From the NCBI GenBank assembly GCA_019426215.1, contig CM033401.1:13769134-13833133 (forward strand): 64,000 nucleotides of DNA, read 5' to 3'. The translations under genes and the position numbers were made by a program. This stretch comes from Buddleja alternifolia. Taxonomy: Eukaryota; Streptophyta; Magnoliopsida; Lamiales; Scrophulariaceae. Positions 32,997 to 43,379 of the stretch are shown here, one piece after another; position 1 is the stretch's first letter; the number at the start of each line of letters is the position of its first letter. The notes beneath the pieces are model-generated. The model made no database searches, was not told where the DNA came from, and saw only the letters and a program-made list of their open reading frames with translations.

Positions 32997-33533
32997 TGAT
33001 TTAGCCTGATTTTCGTCGCTAAAACAAACCAAATCCTACGACCCCAGGGGGTCAACACCAAATGATAAATATATTATATTATAGACTGGACTTGATATGA
33101 TCAAGCTACCTACGTACCTAGTTGGATATGATCAAATCTAAACGTAGTTCAAGGAGATAAGTTATACTATATGCAATGGCTTCGTATTGTACGATGCGAA
33201 TTTTCCGATGAATATTCAAAGTGTAATTTAACTCTGTATAACTAAACAATATTGAGAGTGAATTTATTGCTTGTCCCCCTCTCATAAATGAACAAAAGGG
33301 GGTATTTATAAGTGATGAGATAACCACTATTCCTGACATGACAGTTAGGCCTGCTGAGACTGAGCAGGTGTCAAATAATGACTGGATCCCGTCATATAGG
33401 TCACCGGGTCGACGAACCGGGTCGGGTCGTAACCCGACCCGCTAAGCCAATAATATTTTTAAAGTAATCACAGCCGTATATTGTTGACCGTTGACCATGG
33501 GAGAATAAGGGGAGAAATATTTGACACTCATCA
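32997..33533 (-). repeat. Gypsy 5' LTR, unit 1
   Basis: 537 bp. On the minus strand it starts TGATGAGTGTCAAATATT and ends GGCTAAATCA. A TATA box (minus TTATAAATA) lies at 33311-33303. A GC-rich perfect hairpin, CGGGTCGGGT / ACCCGACCCG with a 4-nt loop, is at about 33419-33442; one arm has changed in the copies at 45.6 and 59.9 kb. Right flank ATATT at 33534-33538. Confidence 0.92.
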
Positions 33534-34613
33534 ATATTGTTATTACTTAATAACATATATTTGTGTATTACTTTGTAAGGATTAACCGAATCGAAAACCA
33601 AAATCGAAAATTTTCAGTTGTGTTTTCAGTTATTTTATTTTTCAACTTCGGTTATTCGGTTGGGTTTTAGTTTTCAAATTCTATTAACCGAAACCGAACA
33701 GAAAATCAAAGTCTCAATTTAGACTTGAAAGAAGGGAAAATGTAATAAATAGTGCAATTTACTAGACAGATTACGAGAGTTTCTTATATAAATTGTTTCA
33801 AGGAGCTGATAAACCCAACTTAGACTTAATTATTTCTAATTCTTGGAAATTGGGTCAAGTTTTTAACCCTTGAACTAGGTTAGTCCCGTAACTATAGAGG
33901 TGGTAAAATTGGTCCGTCTATTGTTCTACTTCCAATTTAGGGACAATAGCTATTGAAACCTCGCCAATTTAGCTCAAATTTAATCGACAATTTGTAATTT
34001 GATCAGAAAGTACTGATTCGGAACTTTAAATTTGAAATCTTATGTTTTTCCTTAGGTAGAGTTAAGAGGTTTCTGAATGGGACTAAAAATTGCCACCATT
34101 TAGCTTTTCCGAGTATTTGGTGTATATGGTACACACTCTCTTGTCTGGATTGTTCCCGTTGTGAGCACAAGCAATTATTTTTAGCGATTTTGTGTTATAT
34201 GGATTTATTAACTGCCATTAATTTTTTATTTATTTTTGTGCGAACTTTTAAGCAATATTACAAAATAGATTAATGTGATTAAGAGATTGATTAATTTTTA
34301 AGCTAAGTTAGCTTATTATTTTTTCTTCAAACCGGAAAGAATACTTACCTATATTTTGACCAAACTTCAAACACTTATGTAATTGTCCCCATTGAAAATA
34401 AAACTTAAGCTAAGACATACCGAAAACAATTTGGCCATACAATTATGTTTCAGTTGAAGACAAAAATGCAATTGCTCGATGCATGGTACATACGAAGCCA
34501 GAAAACTATACACCTTCAGAAATTTTAGATTAACAAAAAATTACAAATATGATTTAATTTCAAACATTTGATTTGGTTCCCCAAAATTTTAACAAAAACT
34601 TAAACCACATTTT
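33534..34613. other. Flank right of gypsy: AACCGAA-type repeats, no gene seen
   Basis: 33580-33715 is rich in AACCGAA and its complement in both orientations and can fold on itself, a frequent plant intergenic repeat. The remainder is AT-rich and has no coding frame I can support. Confidence 0.5.
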
Positions 34614-35246
34614 CTACCTTCTTAATACAGAAAAACTTAAACAATCGTCGAGAATAATCTTTTGTAGTTGATAGGGCAACTGGGACAAAGTGAAAAACTT
34701 CTCTTCATTGCTTCTCAAGAATTTGGACAAGAAATCAGCTGCTCTATTGCGTTCTCTGAAGATGAATCTGAATCCAACTCCTCTGAAAAAGTTTAGCTCC
34801 AATTTGATTTCAGAAAGTATACCAAGACACTGCTTCGGACATTTGGCGTTTCCAACCAAAATAGATATGGAAATCTTGGAGTCAGATTGAACCTCGACAT
34901 GTTTCATGCCCAATTGTTTCGCCAGCTGCAACCCGTCACGTATCGCCATCATCTCAGTCATCAAGACAATGACTCCGTACGCTACTTCTGATGAATTCTT
35001 CAATACTTCGAGGTCGTCTTTTTGGAAATGATTCGCCTTCGCAAGGATGAATCGTCCCAAATCATCTCTTACAACAACACCGTATCCACCCGTTCCGTTC
35101 AAAGCTCGGAAGGATCCGTCACAATTAATGGCAAAGAATCCGGGTGGAGGACGTCTCCACTGTAAATACATAGGTCTTACGTTATCAATTTTTTTTTCAT
35201 CACACAATCCGAAATTAAGAGTAGGAGGGATAAGAAAATCTGCCAT
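34614..35246 (-). CDS. RNase H-fold protein (RVT_3 type), candidate host gene
   Basis: 210 codons, uninterrupted, starting MADFLIPPTLNFG. The opening WRRPPPGFFAINCDGSF is the standard start of plant RVT_3 'ribonuclease H-like' domains. Acidic motifs are NCDGSF (Asp), MTEMMAIRDGLQLA (Glu), VQSDSK (Asp) and RNRAADFLSKF (Asp). So all four expected acids are present. A spare 40-residue C-terminal tail follows. Such domains occur at the end of LINE ORF2 but also as free-standing plant genes. No LINE RT or poly-A tail is nearby. A TA/CA microsatellite lies at 35338-35362, in the probable promoter. It is the only plausible intact non-transposon gene in the window. Confidence 0.7.
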   Translation of the reverse strand: MADFLIPPTLNFGLCDEKKIDNVRPMYLQWRRPPPGFFAINCDGSFRALNGTGGYGVVVRDDLGRFILAKANHFQKDDLEVLKNSSEVAYGVIVLMTEMMAIRDGLQLAKQLGMKHVEVQSDSKISISILVGNAKCPKQCLGILSEIKLELNFFRGVGFRFIFRERNRAADFLSKFLRSNEEKFFTLSQLPYQLQKIILDDCLSFSVLRR

Positions 35247-35854
35247 TGATGAAAGAATTAGGTTTAGCTCTTGGTAGTATTATAAAAGTGAGAGAGAGAA
35301 TATTTATGAAATAAGTGAACTTGCACTGTGGACATAGAGTATATGTATATATATATACACACGTATAAGAGAAGTAAGTGAATTAACTATTATATTATCT
35401 TACGACTTTGGAATGACTAAGGATTCCTAGTGGAACGCGTACACTATGGTTTCCTATAACCATGCACTAAGGTTTCCAAACTCATGCTGAAACTTACTCA
35501 TGCACGTGTGTAATTGATGATTTTGCTTATGTAAATTCTACTCATGCTGTCATGCACGTGATATTGCTACGTAGAACAAGAGTCTTGTCAAACAAGACGT
35601 GAGGAATTTTCTAGGGTAAATTATTAAACCTCTTTTCCAAATAAATTTTTATATTTAAAAAAATCAGGATAATGTCATCCTCAAAAGTCATTGAACCGGC
35701 TTCTCAATCAAAAAACTCAAGTGTTATGATTAATAAATTTATGCACCCAACTGCCTTTGATCTTTTAGATTAAAGATTGCCCAATTATATTTTTGTTATG
35801 TAAATTTATTTAAAACGGTTTCTTTTGTAATTTGTATTTAGAACGGTTAAGTAA
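35247..35854. other. Upstream region of the RNase H-like gene
   Basis: Non-coding. Contains (TA)n/(CA)n at 35338-35362 and a few ACGTG cores (for example near 35503 and 35549). No other feature supported. Confidence 0.5.
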
Positions 35855-36364
35855 TCTCCTATATTCCGCCACAAAGTCACCTGAACGCATAATTCTTAAA
35901 TGACTAATTATGAGAACTAAAATTTTAATGAGCTCCAATTAAATGAAGAAAACGATTAGTTAATAACACCGACGTGTATTAAACTTAAATCTCACAAAAA
36001 CGTATTTCATACAAATTTTAGGAGTCTGACAACTCAATATACGTATTTGTCCAATTATTTTGTCATGCATGAATGTGCATGAACCATTAGATGTTTACAT
36101 AGTGAGATTAAATGTTAGATGACACATGCATTATCGTCCATACTTTATTTAAATAGAAAGGCTATTGAGATTTTTAAATAAGATTAAACCTACTTTATTT
36201 AAGTTTTATGCTATTTGTCATCTTAATTTTTATTATTGTAGAACATTTTAATTTATTTATGAAGTGTTGTTCAAAATTTTTAATTTTATTCGTTCAAGTA
36301 TTTAAATTGTGCAATTATCTCAATAAATTCGTATGAACCACGTGCAACGCACGTCCTTTACTAG
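35855..36364 (+). mobile_element. Short Helitron-like element (non-autonomous)
   Basis: The right end is typical for Helitrons: hairpin ACGTGC-AAC-GCACGT at 36340-36354, then 6 nt, then CTAG ending at 36364 and followed by T. The proposed left end is TCTCCTATATT at 35855, preceded by A, as needed for A|T insertion. It encodes nothing. The right end is clear; the left end is a guess. Unit 3 keeps only its right part (49968-50159). Confidence 0.55.
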
Positions 36365-36818
36365 TTATTTCAAAAATTGGAGAGTAGGACAATTGAGTTT
36401 TTCTTAATAACATACTTCCTAATTTAATGATTTTTATAATCTTGTGAGAAATATAATATTCATTATAATGTATTGGAATATATAAATTAAACGATCATGA
36501 AGATAGCATTATTTTAGGTTATCCCCTTCGCCTTGAATTGAAAAAAAAAGAAGAAAAAAAAAGAGAAGATAGCATTCTTTACGGACATGTATTCTAAATT
36601 TATTCATTTTTGGACTGGCACAGTAAGGATAGGCTCAAACTTTCAGGTTAGGTTCTTTTAGGACAAAACTTGGGGGCGTGATATGAAGTCTGTACAATAT
36701 CTATTTAGGTAATCACATTTTACTTCATTAAGAGTTTAGAACTCATCTTCCTATATATTCAACACATATTAAAGACATATTAAAAGAATGGTGTACTTAA
36801 TCATCTATCCAGAAGAAC
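36365..36818. other. Junction region between Helitron and EPRV copy 2
   Basis: AT-rich, with A-runs at 36541-36563. No gene seen. About 255 bp of it (roughly 36580-36834) is missing from unit 3 at about 50377. Confidence 0.45.
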
Positions 36819-37362
36819 ATGAAGAAGCTACGAAGAACTCCTCTTCGTTGTGACAATAATGATTTTCCAGCAATCATTGGAGAAAGACGCGAGCAAAGAA
36901 AGAAGCGAAAGAAATTAGGAACTCTGACAATAAGGGTTGCGGAAAGAGATCTGCTTTCAAAAGAAAGTTCTGGTGGTCTAAATCAAAAGCCAGATCTTAC
37001 AAATCCGGCCAAAGATCAGGACCTACAAGGGTTTCATCTCAAGGATCAAGACAGACAGATAGGAGATCCACGGGAAGAATCCCAACACGAAGAACTTTCA
37101 GACGAGCCCATACTCGAGCTAATGAAAGTTTTAAAGACTGTAACTGCTGGACATGTGACGCAAAAGGCCATATTTCCCCAGATTGCCCGCATAAACATGG
37201 TGAATTATTACAGTTTGAAGCCATGAGAGACATTTTGAATGCAGCTTTCTATGGAAAATTTGTGCCAATCTACTAATTCGAAGATATTCCCTCATATGAA
37301 AGTGTCTATGAAGAAGAGATAGAGAGTGATTCGGATGGATTTTCAACCGAATCAGACTAATT
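36819..37362 (+). pseudogene. EPRV copy 2: coat protein C-terminal part
   Basis: A basic stretch (RREQRKKRKK) is followed, after a one-base shift near 36920, by a Ser/Arg-rich region and a zinc knuckle CWTCDAKGHISPDC (C-x2-C-x4-H-x4-C) at 37145-37186, then an acidic tail (ESVYEEEIESDSDG). Basic domain, knuckle and acidic end are the hallmark of caulimovirid coat proteins; the knuckle binds viral nucleic acid. A stop interrupts the tail (TAA after PIY, near 37275). The N-terminal part of the coat protein is absent. Confidence 0.8.
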
Positions 37363-37989
37363 ACAACGAGGGAGATAGGCTTCAGACCTCAGAAAGCCTG
37401 TCAGGATTCTTTTCAAGGGCGACCATATCAAACCGGACCATGGAAAGAATAATGAGGCAAGACTATAATCTTGGACCCTATGACGGTTTCAGAATTAGCG
37501 GAGTCAGCCGAATCCTAAACCAAATAAGATTAAATCAACAGAGGCATAACATCATTTACAAGGGTAAGCTCAGGTGAGTTTGCAATTCATATGGAATTAA
37601 CTGTTATTGTGATAGATATCCAACTAATTCCAAAAGAAGAAATTCTGGAGGAACTAAGTAAGCTTCCAGGGGAAGGAGCTGTTACTATGAAATGGATCCA
37701 CATTGGAACTATTGAAGTAGTAACAAAAGACACTTTCGAAGAAGGAGTTGATTCTCCATTTACTTTCCTTGTGATGATTTATATTACTTGCACAAATCTG
37801 TTGTTGGCAAATATAAAGGTATATATGCTAGAAATGGCGGGCCATGAAGTATTTGTTTCAAGTATTGCAGGAAGAGACCAAGGAATTGTAACCTTGGGAT
37901 TCAGTTTCCTTGAGGATCATAAGCCCTGGGGAAGAAAAGGAAAAGGTATGGAATTTTGTGTGAATGGTCATCTCATTAAAGTAGAATGA
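37326..37989 (+). pseudogene. EPRV copy 2: movement protein with internal deletion
   Basis: It starts inside the end of the coat-protein frame. Compared with copy 3 it has a one-base insertion (GGG for GG) near 37561 and lacks about 588 bp after 37760, where ATT is shared by both sides of the gap. Only the N-terminal part with KWIHIGTIEVV and DTFEEGVDSP survives. The frame after the gap (ends at 37989) is not movement-protein sequence. Movement proteins enlarge plasmodesmata; this remnant cannot. Confidence 0.8.
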
Positions 37990-38029
37990 CTAATGCAATC
38001 TTCTACAAAAAATTCTTATGATTTAATAA

Positions 38030-38850
38030 ATGACTGATTTTAATCATCTAGTTTTACACCATAATTTAGGGTGTAAATTTTTTTATATGCATCCTATTTT
38101 GCAGCAAACCATTGACCCCTATTATGGTAGAGGTTTTCACCAAGTTAATTGTTTAAACATATTTAAAGTTAAACAATACTATGTTTTAAAAAGTATCGAG
38201 TTTTGGAAATAAGAGAGAGCCTCACCTAATTTCTAAAATAGAGATGTGGTTTATCAAACATGGGTAATTCATCATTTGCTCTGTTGTTTACAAGATGAAT
38301 TGCAATTACTCCAAGAAGCAGCCTCAAAATTAGCAGCTTAAATGGTTAGTCCATTTTCAATATACATATCTATCGGTATGTTATATGAACAATATAGGTC
38401 CGAATATTTTGCAATTTATATTGACTCTAGATCAGGGATTTGTATCGCAAAATCTGGATTTTTTCCTAGCAATGCTATGGAATCCTTACCTATTATTGGA
38501 GGAAGGGATTTTTCTCAGAAAATCTTAATACTCAATAAAGGTATACGAGAAGCACAAATCATGATAGGTGGAGCATTTGATACACCTTGGTATAAGGTAA
38601 AATTGCCACTAATTTACTTTCATGATACAAGAGCAGATATTTTGTTGGGTAATAATTTTATCCAGACTTTTGCAAAATATGTGCAAGATAACCACATGAA
38701 CTTGTTGATTTTTACTACTAATTGTGGTAATGAGATACAGGTTTTGCGAAGAGAAAAGACATTTAACAGGATAATGCCAATAAACATTCACAGTAAGCGT
38801 GGTGATTTTGATGAAATTAACCCATTGTAAAATGCACGATAAAAGAAAAT
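38030..38850 (+). pseudogene. EPRV copy 2: protease region
   Basis: It contains a short segment of unknown role (38030-38212: HHNLGCKFF, YYGRGFHQVN) and the aspartic protease domain (38342-38830). The catalytic motif reads YIDSRSGICIAKS, where D-T/S-G is usual, so the glycine is replaced by Arg. The downstream part ILLGNNFIQTF matches the second conserved protease region of caulimovirids. A stop TAA precedes the protease ATG (38339-38341). Copy 3 has the same DSRS change. Confidence 0.78.
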
Positions 38851-40409
38851 TTGGTAAAACTCTTTTGTCTTTCAAGCAACAGGGATATCGTGAAGCTTCT
38901 GAAGGAGAAACTAAACTTCTTAATGAAGAAGGAATTAAACTTCTTAAAAATGCTTTACAAGAAAAGAAGCCCTTTTTTGATATGGATTAAGAAACTAAGC
39001 TTTCTCTCGAACATATTAAAAGATTAATCCAAAGAAATTATAATGAGAATCCTTTCGCTTGGTGGGATAAAAACAAGATCGAAGCTACTCTGAAGGTGAA
39101 AGAACAATGTAAGTATGAGTATGTTCGATACAAGCCAATCCAGATGAATATGATGGATAAGAAAGATATGCAAGAAATTGTTAAAGAGCATATTGATCTT
39201 AAACTCATTGAACCTGAAGTTTCTGCTTATAGTAGCCCTGTATTTCTGGTAAGAAATCACAGTGAGACTAAAAGAGGAAAAGCTAGATTAGTAATCAACT
39301 ATCAAGGTATCAATAAGTTACTCGAATTTGATGGTTACTATATCCCAAGTAGAGAACACCTAATTGATTGTGTTAAAAATGCTAAAGTGTTTTCTAAATT
39401 TGATTGTAAATCTGGATTTTATCAGATTAAGATGGAAAAGGAGTCTAGAAAATATATTGCATTTTCCACTCCACAAGGTCAGTATATCTGGAATGTACTT
39501 CCAATGGGTTTTGCAAGTGCACCCCATATATACCAAAGAAAAATGGATAATATGTTTAAAGATTATTTTGAATTTATATTTGTCTATATAGATGACATTC
39601 TGATTGCATCAAAAACTATGAATGAACATATTAAACATCTTGAGATATTTTCTGATGTATTTTTTAAAAAAGGATTAGTGCTTTCTGAGAAGAAAGCAAT
39701 AATTGGAGTTAATAGGATAGAATTTCTTGGTATTCTAATTGATGAAATAGGTATTGAACTTCAAGAACATATTGTAGAAAAAATATGCAATTTTTCTGAT
39801 GTTCTAAAAGATAAAAAACAGCTTTAGAGTTTCTTAGGAGCTGTTAACTTTGCAGGTATTTTCATCAAAGACTTTGCAAGATACAAGAAAGATTTTTGGC
39901 CACTCTTAAAAGAAACTAAAAGTTCAAAATGGAAGTGGAAAGAAATTCACACTCAAAGAATTCGTGAGTTGAAACAAGTTTGTAATAATTTGCCTAAACT
40001 CGCAATACCACAAGATAGTGATGATTTGGTAGTCTATACAAGTGCTAATAATTACAGGTGGGTAGCAGTGCTCATGAAAAAGACAACTACAGGTGAAGAA
40101 CCTTGTAGATATACAGGAGAATTGTTCACTGAATAACAGGCCAAACTTTGGCATATAAACGAGAAAGAATTCTTTGCAGTCTGGAAGACATTTAAAAATT
40201 GACCTTTATTCTTATTAGTCAAAGAATTTACTTTAAACATAGATAATACGAATGTTAAAGCTTTTTTTAAAAACAAACTTTAATCAAAGATTGAGAAAGC
40301 ACGTATTATCAGATGGCTAGGTGAGTGTCAATATTATTGTTTTAACATTATTATTGTGAAGTCTCATGAGAATATTCTTGCAGATTTCCTAACAAGAGAT
40401 GGAAGTGTT
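38851..40409 (+). pseudogene. EPRV copy 2: reverse transcriptase and RNase H
   Basis: Same layout as at 1-1559 with an offset of 38850. RT motifs are SKFDCKSGFYQI, MGFASAP and VYIDDILIAS. Stops at TAA 38988-38990, TAG 39825-39827, TAA 40134-40136 and TGA 40200-40202 are those of copy 1. A further difference from copy 1 is GAA to TAA near 40281. It is the closest relative of copy 1 among the three. Confidence 0.9.
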
Positions 40410-41713
40410 TGAAGCAAATTCCATTCACAAGATACAGGTATCTCAGGGAAAACCTAGAGGAGTTTGATAAAAAGTTTGGAAAGCTATCAGTTAACGCTGA
40501 AGCAGCTGGCCATGTACAACGAGTTGATTTGGACACAGTCCAGAACACAATCAGGGGAACAATGTATGCCATGACTTCGTTATGGGATACCCTTCAAGAA
40601 CCAATTCGAAAAGCATCATCCTCTGTGATGACTCGAGAATTACAAGAGCAGGACTCAAAACTTGCGTTTAGAGAACGGGGTTCTATATTCGGAGCGATAG
40701 ATTCAAATATTGCTTGCACAAGTCCTATACCAGACTCTGATAAAAAGGAAATAATTGAACAATCGGAAGTGCAAACTCCTATTGTTTCAAGTCAACCCGG
40801 CACCTCTGGGGTTAAAGAGGGAGAGATTAACCTTAGGCCACAGACAGAGACTTCTAAGGTTAATACTAATGAGATGAGTTTACCTTGGCAGGTATTCCAG
40901 AAATCATGGGAAAAACTAGTCCCAAGGAAGCGGATAAATCCAAGCAGGTCTCTGATTGAAACATCAGGGAGATATCCCAGAATTTGGATGCTCGAAGGGT
41001 CAAACCCAGAAGAGGTCCGAGAATGGTACGATTTTGGGTCACTCGCTTCAATCCATACTAGTTCACCAATTTTTTGGAAAATAGCTAAATTTTCGGAATG
41101 GATTAGTGCAGCCGTGTATGATTCATGGCAGAACAATTCGCACCTCAAAAGAGTAGATATTGTGGAGCTAAAATTCATTTCAACAGCTCCAGAAATCGTA
41201 GGAAAAGGGTCTCATCCGGATTTCCATTTTATCAAATTACAGAGACCCGATATTTCGGCCTATAACCGTGTTAAGGTCGTTAAGGAAGAAGCACCTCTGG
41301 TAGTCTCCATTAGCGAAGATGAGATTTCTACTAGAAGGACTTGGGGATTTTGGGTCTGTCTCACCGAGATGAACAAAGTCAAGTATCCATTTAAAATTTT
41401 TTCAAATAAAATAAATGGATCTTTTTTACTCAATTCTATGACTGGAAAGAGTACTGAGTTTGCAGAAAAATTGTTCGAACAAAAATGGACGCTTATCCGG
41501 AAGAACATGCTACCTGCAACTGAGAACACAAGAAAGAAAGCACGCGATATGACGCATGTTGATCAATGGCATAATCATGTATGCCCCAGTTGTCAATCTC
41601 AAGAGAAACCCATGTTTGGTACCAGAATTAGGGTTACAAAGATGAAACCCAAACTCGAAGAAGACAAGGGTAAAAGAATAACATACCCGAGGGGTTTTCA
41701 CAAACCTCGATAA
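40409..41713 (+). CDS. EPRV copy 2: downstream gene, open over 434 codons, function unknown
   Basis: The only version without internal stops. It begins with a TTG at the RNase H end; its first in-frame ATG lies about 50 codons in, so the true start is unclear. Regions: N-terminal (to about residue 80) with TMYAMTSLWDTLQEPI; Ser/Thr/Gln-rich (80-170); middle with YPRIWMLEGSNPEEVREW and SEWISAAVYDSW; C-terminal with RTWGFWVCLTEM, KLFEQKWTLIRK, HNHVCPSC and a basic tail GKRITYPRGF. Position suggests the transactivator slot of caulimovirids; sequence does not prove it. Nothing shows it is expressed. Confidence 0.6.
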   Translation: MKQIPFTRYRYLRENLEEFDKKFGKLSVNAEAAGHVQRVDLDTVQNTIRGTMYAMTSLWDTLQEPIRKASSSVMTRELQEQDSKLAFRERGSIFGAIDSNIACTSPIPDSDKKEIIEQSEVQTPIVSSQPGTSGVKEGEINLRPQTETSKVNTNEMSLPWQVFQKSWEKLVPRKRINPSRSLIETSGRYPRIWMLEGSNPEEVREWYDFGSLASIHTSSPIFWKIAKFSEWISAAVYDSWQNNSHLKRVDIVELKFISTAPEIVGKGSHPDFHFIKLQRPDISAYNRVKVVKEEAPLVVSISEDEISTRRTWGFWVCLTEMNKVKYPFKIFSNKINGSFLLNSMTGKSTEFAEKLFEQKWTLIRKNMLPATENTRKKARDMTHVDQWHNHVCPSCQSQEKPMFGTRIRVTKMKPKLEEDKGKRITYPRGFHKPR

Positions 41714-42302
41714 AAATTACAAGATGTAGCAAGAGACAAAAGAGTCTAACTTAGGCTCAATAATTTTACAGTTTTAATCAAAATGTAATAATTAGTTTAA
41801 AAATGTAATTTGTAAGAATATTGCCCAATAAGGGCATTATTGTAAAATATTACATGGAGCTGACGAAGGCAATGACGTCAGAAGTTAATAATCAGAGCAG
41901 ACAAGTGGCCGACAAAGCCAAAGAGGCTTTTAACAAAAAATTAAAAGTTAAAGAATCGACAAAATAAAAACGAGGACAGCTGCACATTAAAAGTGGCCAG
42001 AAATGGAAGACAGTTGTTATTAAAGGACAAGTTGAGACGTATGCAAGGACGTCAGCAAACATTAAACAAGTTTGAATTCCGTATTTGAAGTATGCGGATG
42101 CCTTTAAAGAGTGAAGAAGGAAGCAAAAGGAGATCATCATTCATTTCTCTCCTACTCTTCAAAAATTGAAGAGCGTAGAATGAAAAAAGTTTGTGTAATA
42201 ATTTTCATTTTCATTTTGAGTACATGGTGATTTCCCCAAAGAGTATAGTCCTCTCTTATACATGAGAGGCTAACTAGTTTTCTCCTCCAATAGCAGAGCA
42301 GA
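41714..42302 (+). promoter_or_regulatory. EPRV copy 2 promoter with two 12-bp-phased bZIP site pairs
   Basis: Pair A: TGACG at 41861 and TGACGTCA at 41873-41880, 12 bp apart, as in as-1. Pair B: GACGT at 42036 and 42048, 12 bp apart. TTTAAAG at 42103 lies about 50 bp beyond pair B and could serve as TATA box. Best preserved of the three together with copy 3. TGA/bZIP binding is inferred from motif and spacing. Confidence 0.65.
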
Positions 42303-42311
42303 ATATATCTA

Positions 42312-42900
42312 GGGAAAAAAACATTAAACCCTCCAAACTTTGCCCATTTTTACACTTTTTTATAGATACTTTTTTTTTGTCAATTTACCTCTTGACCTTT
42401 TTCAAAGTAGCACTTTTTTATATAAATGCATGTGCCGGTCATGTGCCACTTTTAAAAGCATATTAGTCACTTAAGGTGAGATTTTTGGTGTAATTACTAT
42501 TTTGCGATTCTTCCAAACTTAATTTTACTTCTTCCACACTTGATTTTGCTTCTTCCAATTCATCTTCCCCAAATTTCTTATCACTATTCATCTCCTCCAT
42601 GGATTTTCTTCCAAAAGCGTTCAAACACACACACACACACACACACACAGATATATATCTATATACACACAAAATCGCACACACATATATATACACACAC
42701 AGAATCACACACACACACACAAATATATATACACACACGCACAATCAATAAAAATGAAGAAGAAGAACAATTTTTTGATTTTTTTAATATATAATTAAAA
42801 AATTGCAAAACCCGCATAGTTGAGGAGGCAAAGTGAAAAAAAAAGGTTATGTAAAAACGTGCCAAAAACACCATAGTTTGGGAGGTTTTTGTTTTTTCCC
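42312..42900. mobile_element. MULE-type MITE, copy 2
   Basis: 589 bp, flanked by ATATATCTA at 42303-42311 and 42901-42909. Same insertion as in copies 1 and 3. The interior microsatellite (AC)n/(AT)n is at 42624-42740. Confidence 0.85.
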
Positions 42901-42909
42901 ATATATCTA

Positions 42910-43379
42910 TGTAATAATAGCTTTGTTTCATCAATAAAAGTATTTAAGGCTTTTATGTTCAACCTCTGTTTTTTAAAATTTATTAATCCTTTATTCTGGA
43001 GTACCTTTTACGCCCAAAGGTAGGAAACGAAATTGGGCTGTGCTATGTACTGCTGAAGGAGCTGAGGACCTGCGAACCATCTGCTGCGGTTGTGTGGTTG
43101 GATCCAATTCGTAAAATCGAGGACTCGGAATACCCGGTGATAAGGCGGTCAACCAAAGGTATAAATTTATGAAGCTTTAATATTTTTCGAAAACATGTTG
43201 GGCCTGATTTATTTAAGGGACTATTTTGCCAATTTTGGTTAATGGGACCAAAAGCGCTCAATCACTGAAAACTATGAGACCAAATATGCAAGTGCTGTAA
43301 ACTGGGGGACCAACAGTGCTCACCTACATACATTATGGGACCAAAAGAGCAATTATGCTTGTTATTACCCCTTAAACCT
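42910..43379 (+). other. Probable EPRV leader and adjoining sequence, unit 2
   Basis: Equals 4086-4555, including the AATAAA soon after the MITE. No gene seen. Confidence 0.4.

Larger units (their letters stand above)
4738..33533 (-). mobile_element. Tat-lineage Ty3/gypsy retrotransposon, unit 1 (with nested insertions)
   Basis: The parts from right to left are: 5' LTR 32997-33533, primer site, gag 32940-31854 and 25680-25182, protease-RT-RNase H-archaeal-type RNase H 25037-22394, integrase 22339-21018, antisense gene C-half 14558-13353, and 3' internal sequence 5150-4738. The 3' LTR has been deleted. Lineage rests on the second RNase H domain after the first and on the antisense ORF between pol and the 3' LTR, both known for Tat elements. 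Copia (5154-13352), CACTA (14886-20899) and a non-autonomous LTR element (25681-31853) sit inside it. Numerous stops and frameshifts make it inactive. The ATATT at 33534-33538 matches ATATT left of the unit-2 3' LTR (45181-45185), consistent with the 5-bp target duplication. Confidence 0.85.

Noticed and set aside
33580..33715. Telomere-like repeat
   Set aside because: The motif is AACCGAA in both orientations, not the plant telomere unit TTTAGGG.
40409..41713. Firm assignment as caulimovirid transactivator/viroplasmin
   Set aside because: Only position supports it; I could not recognise a diagnostic motif.
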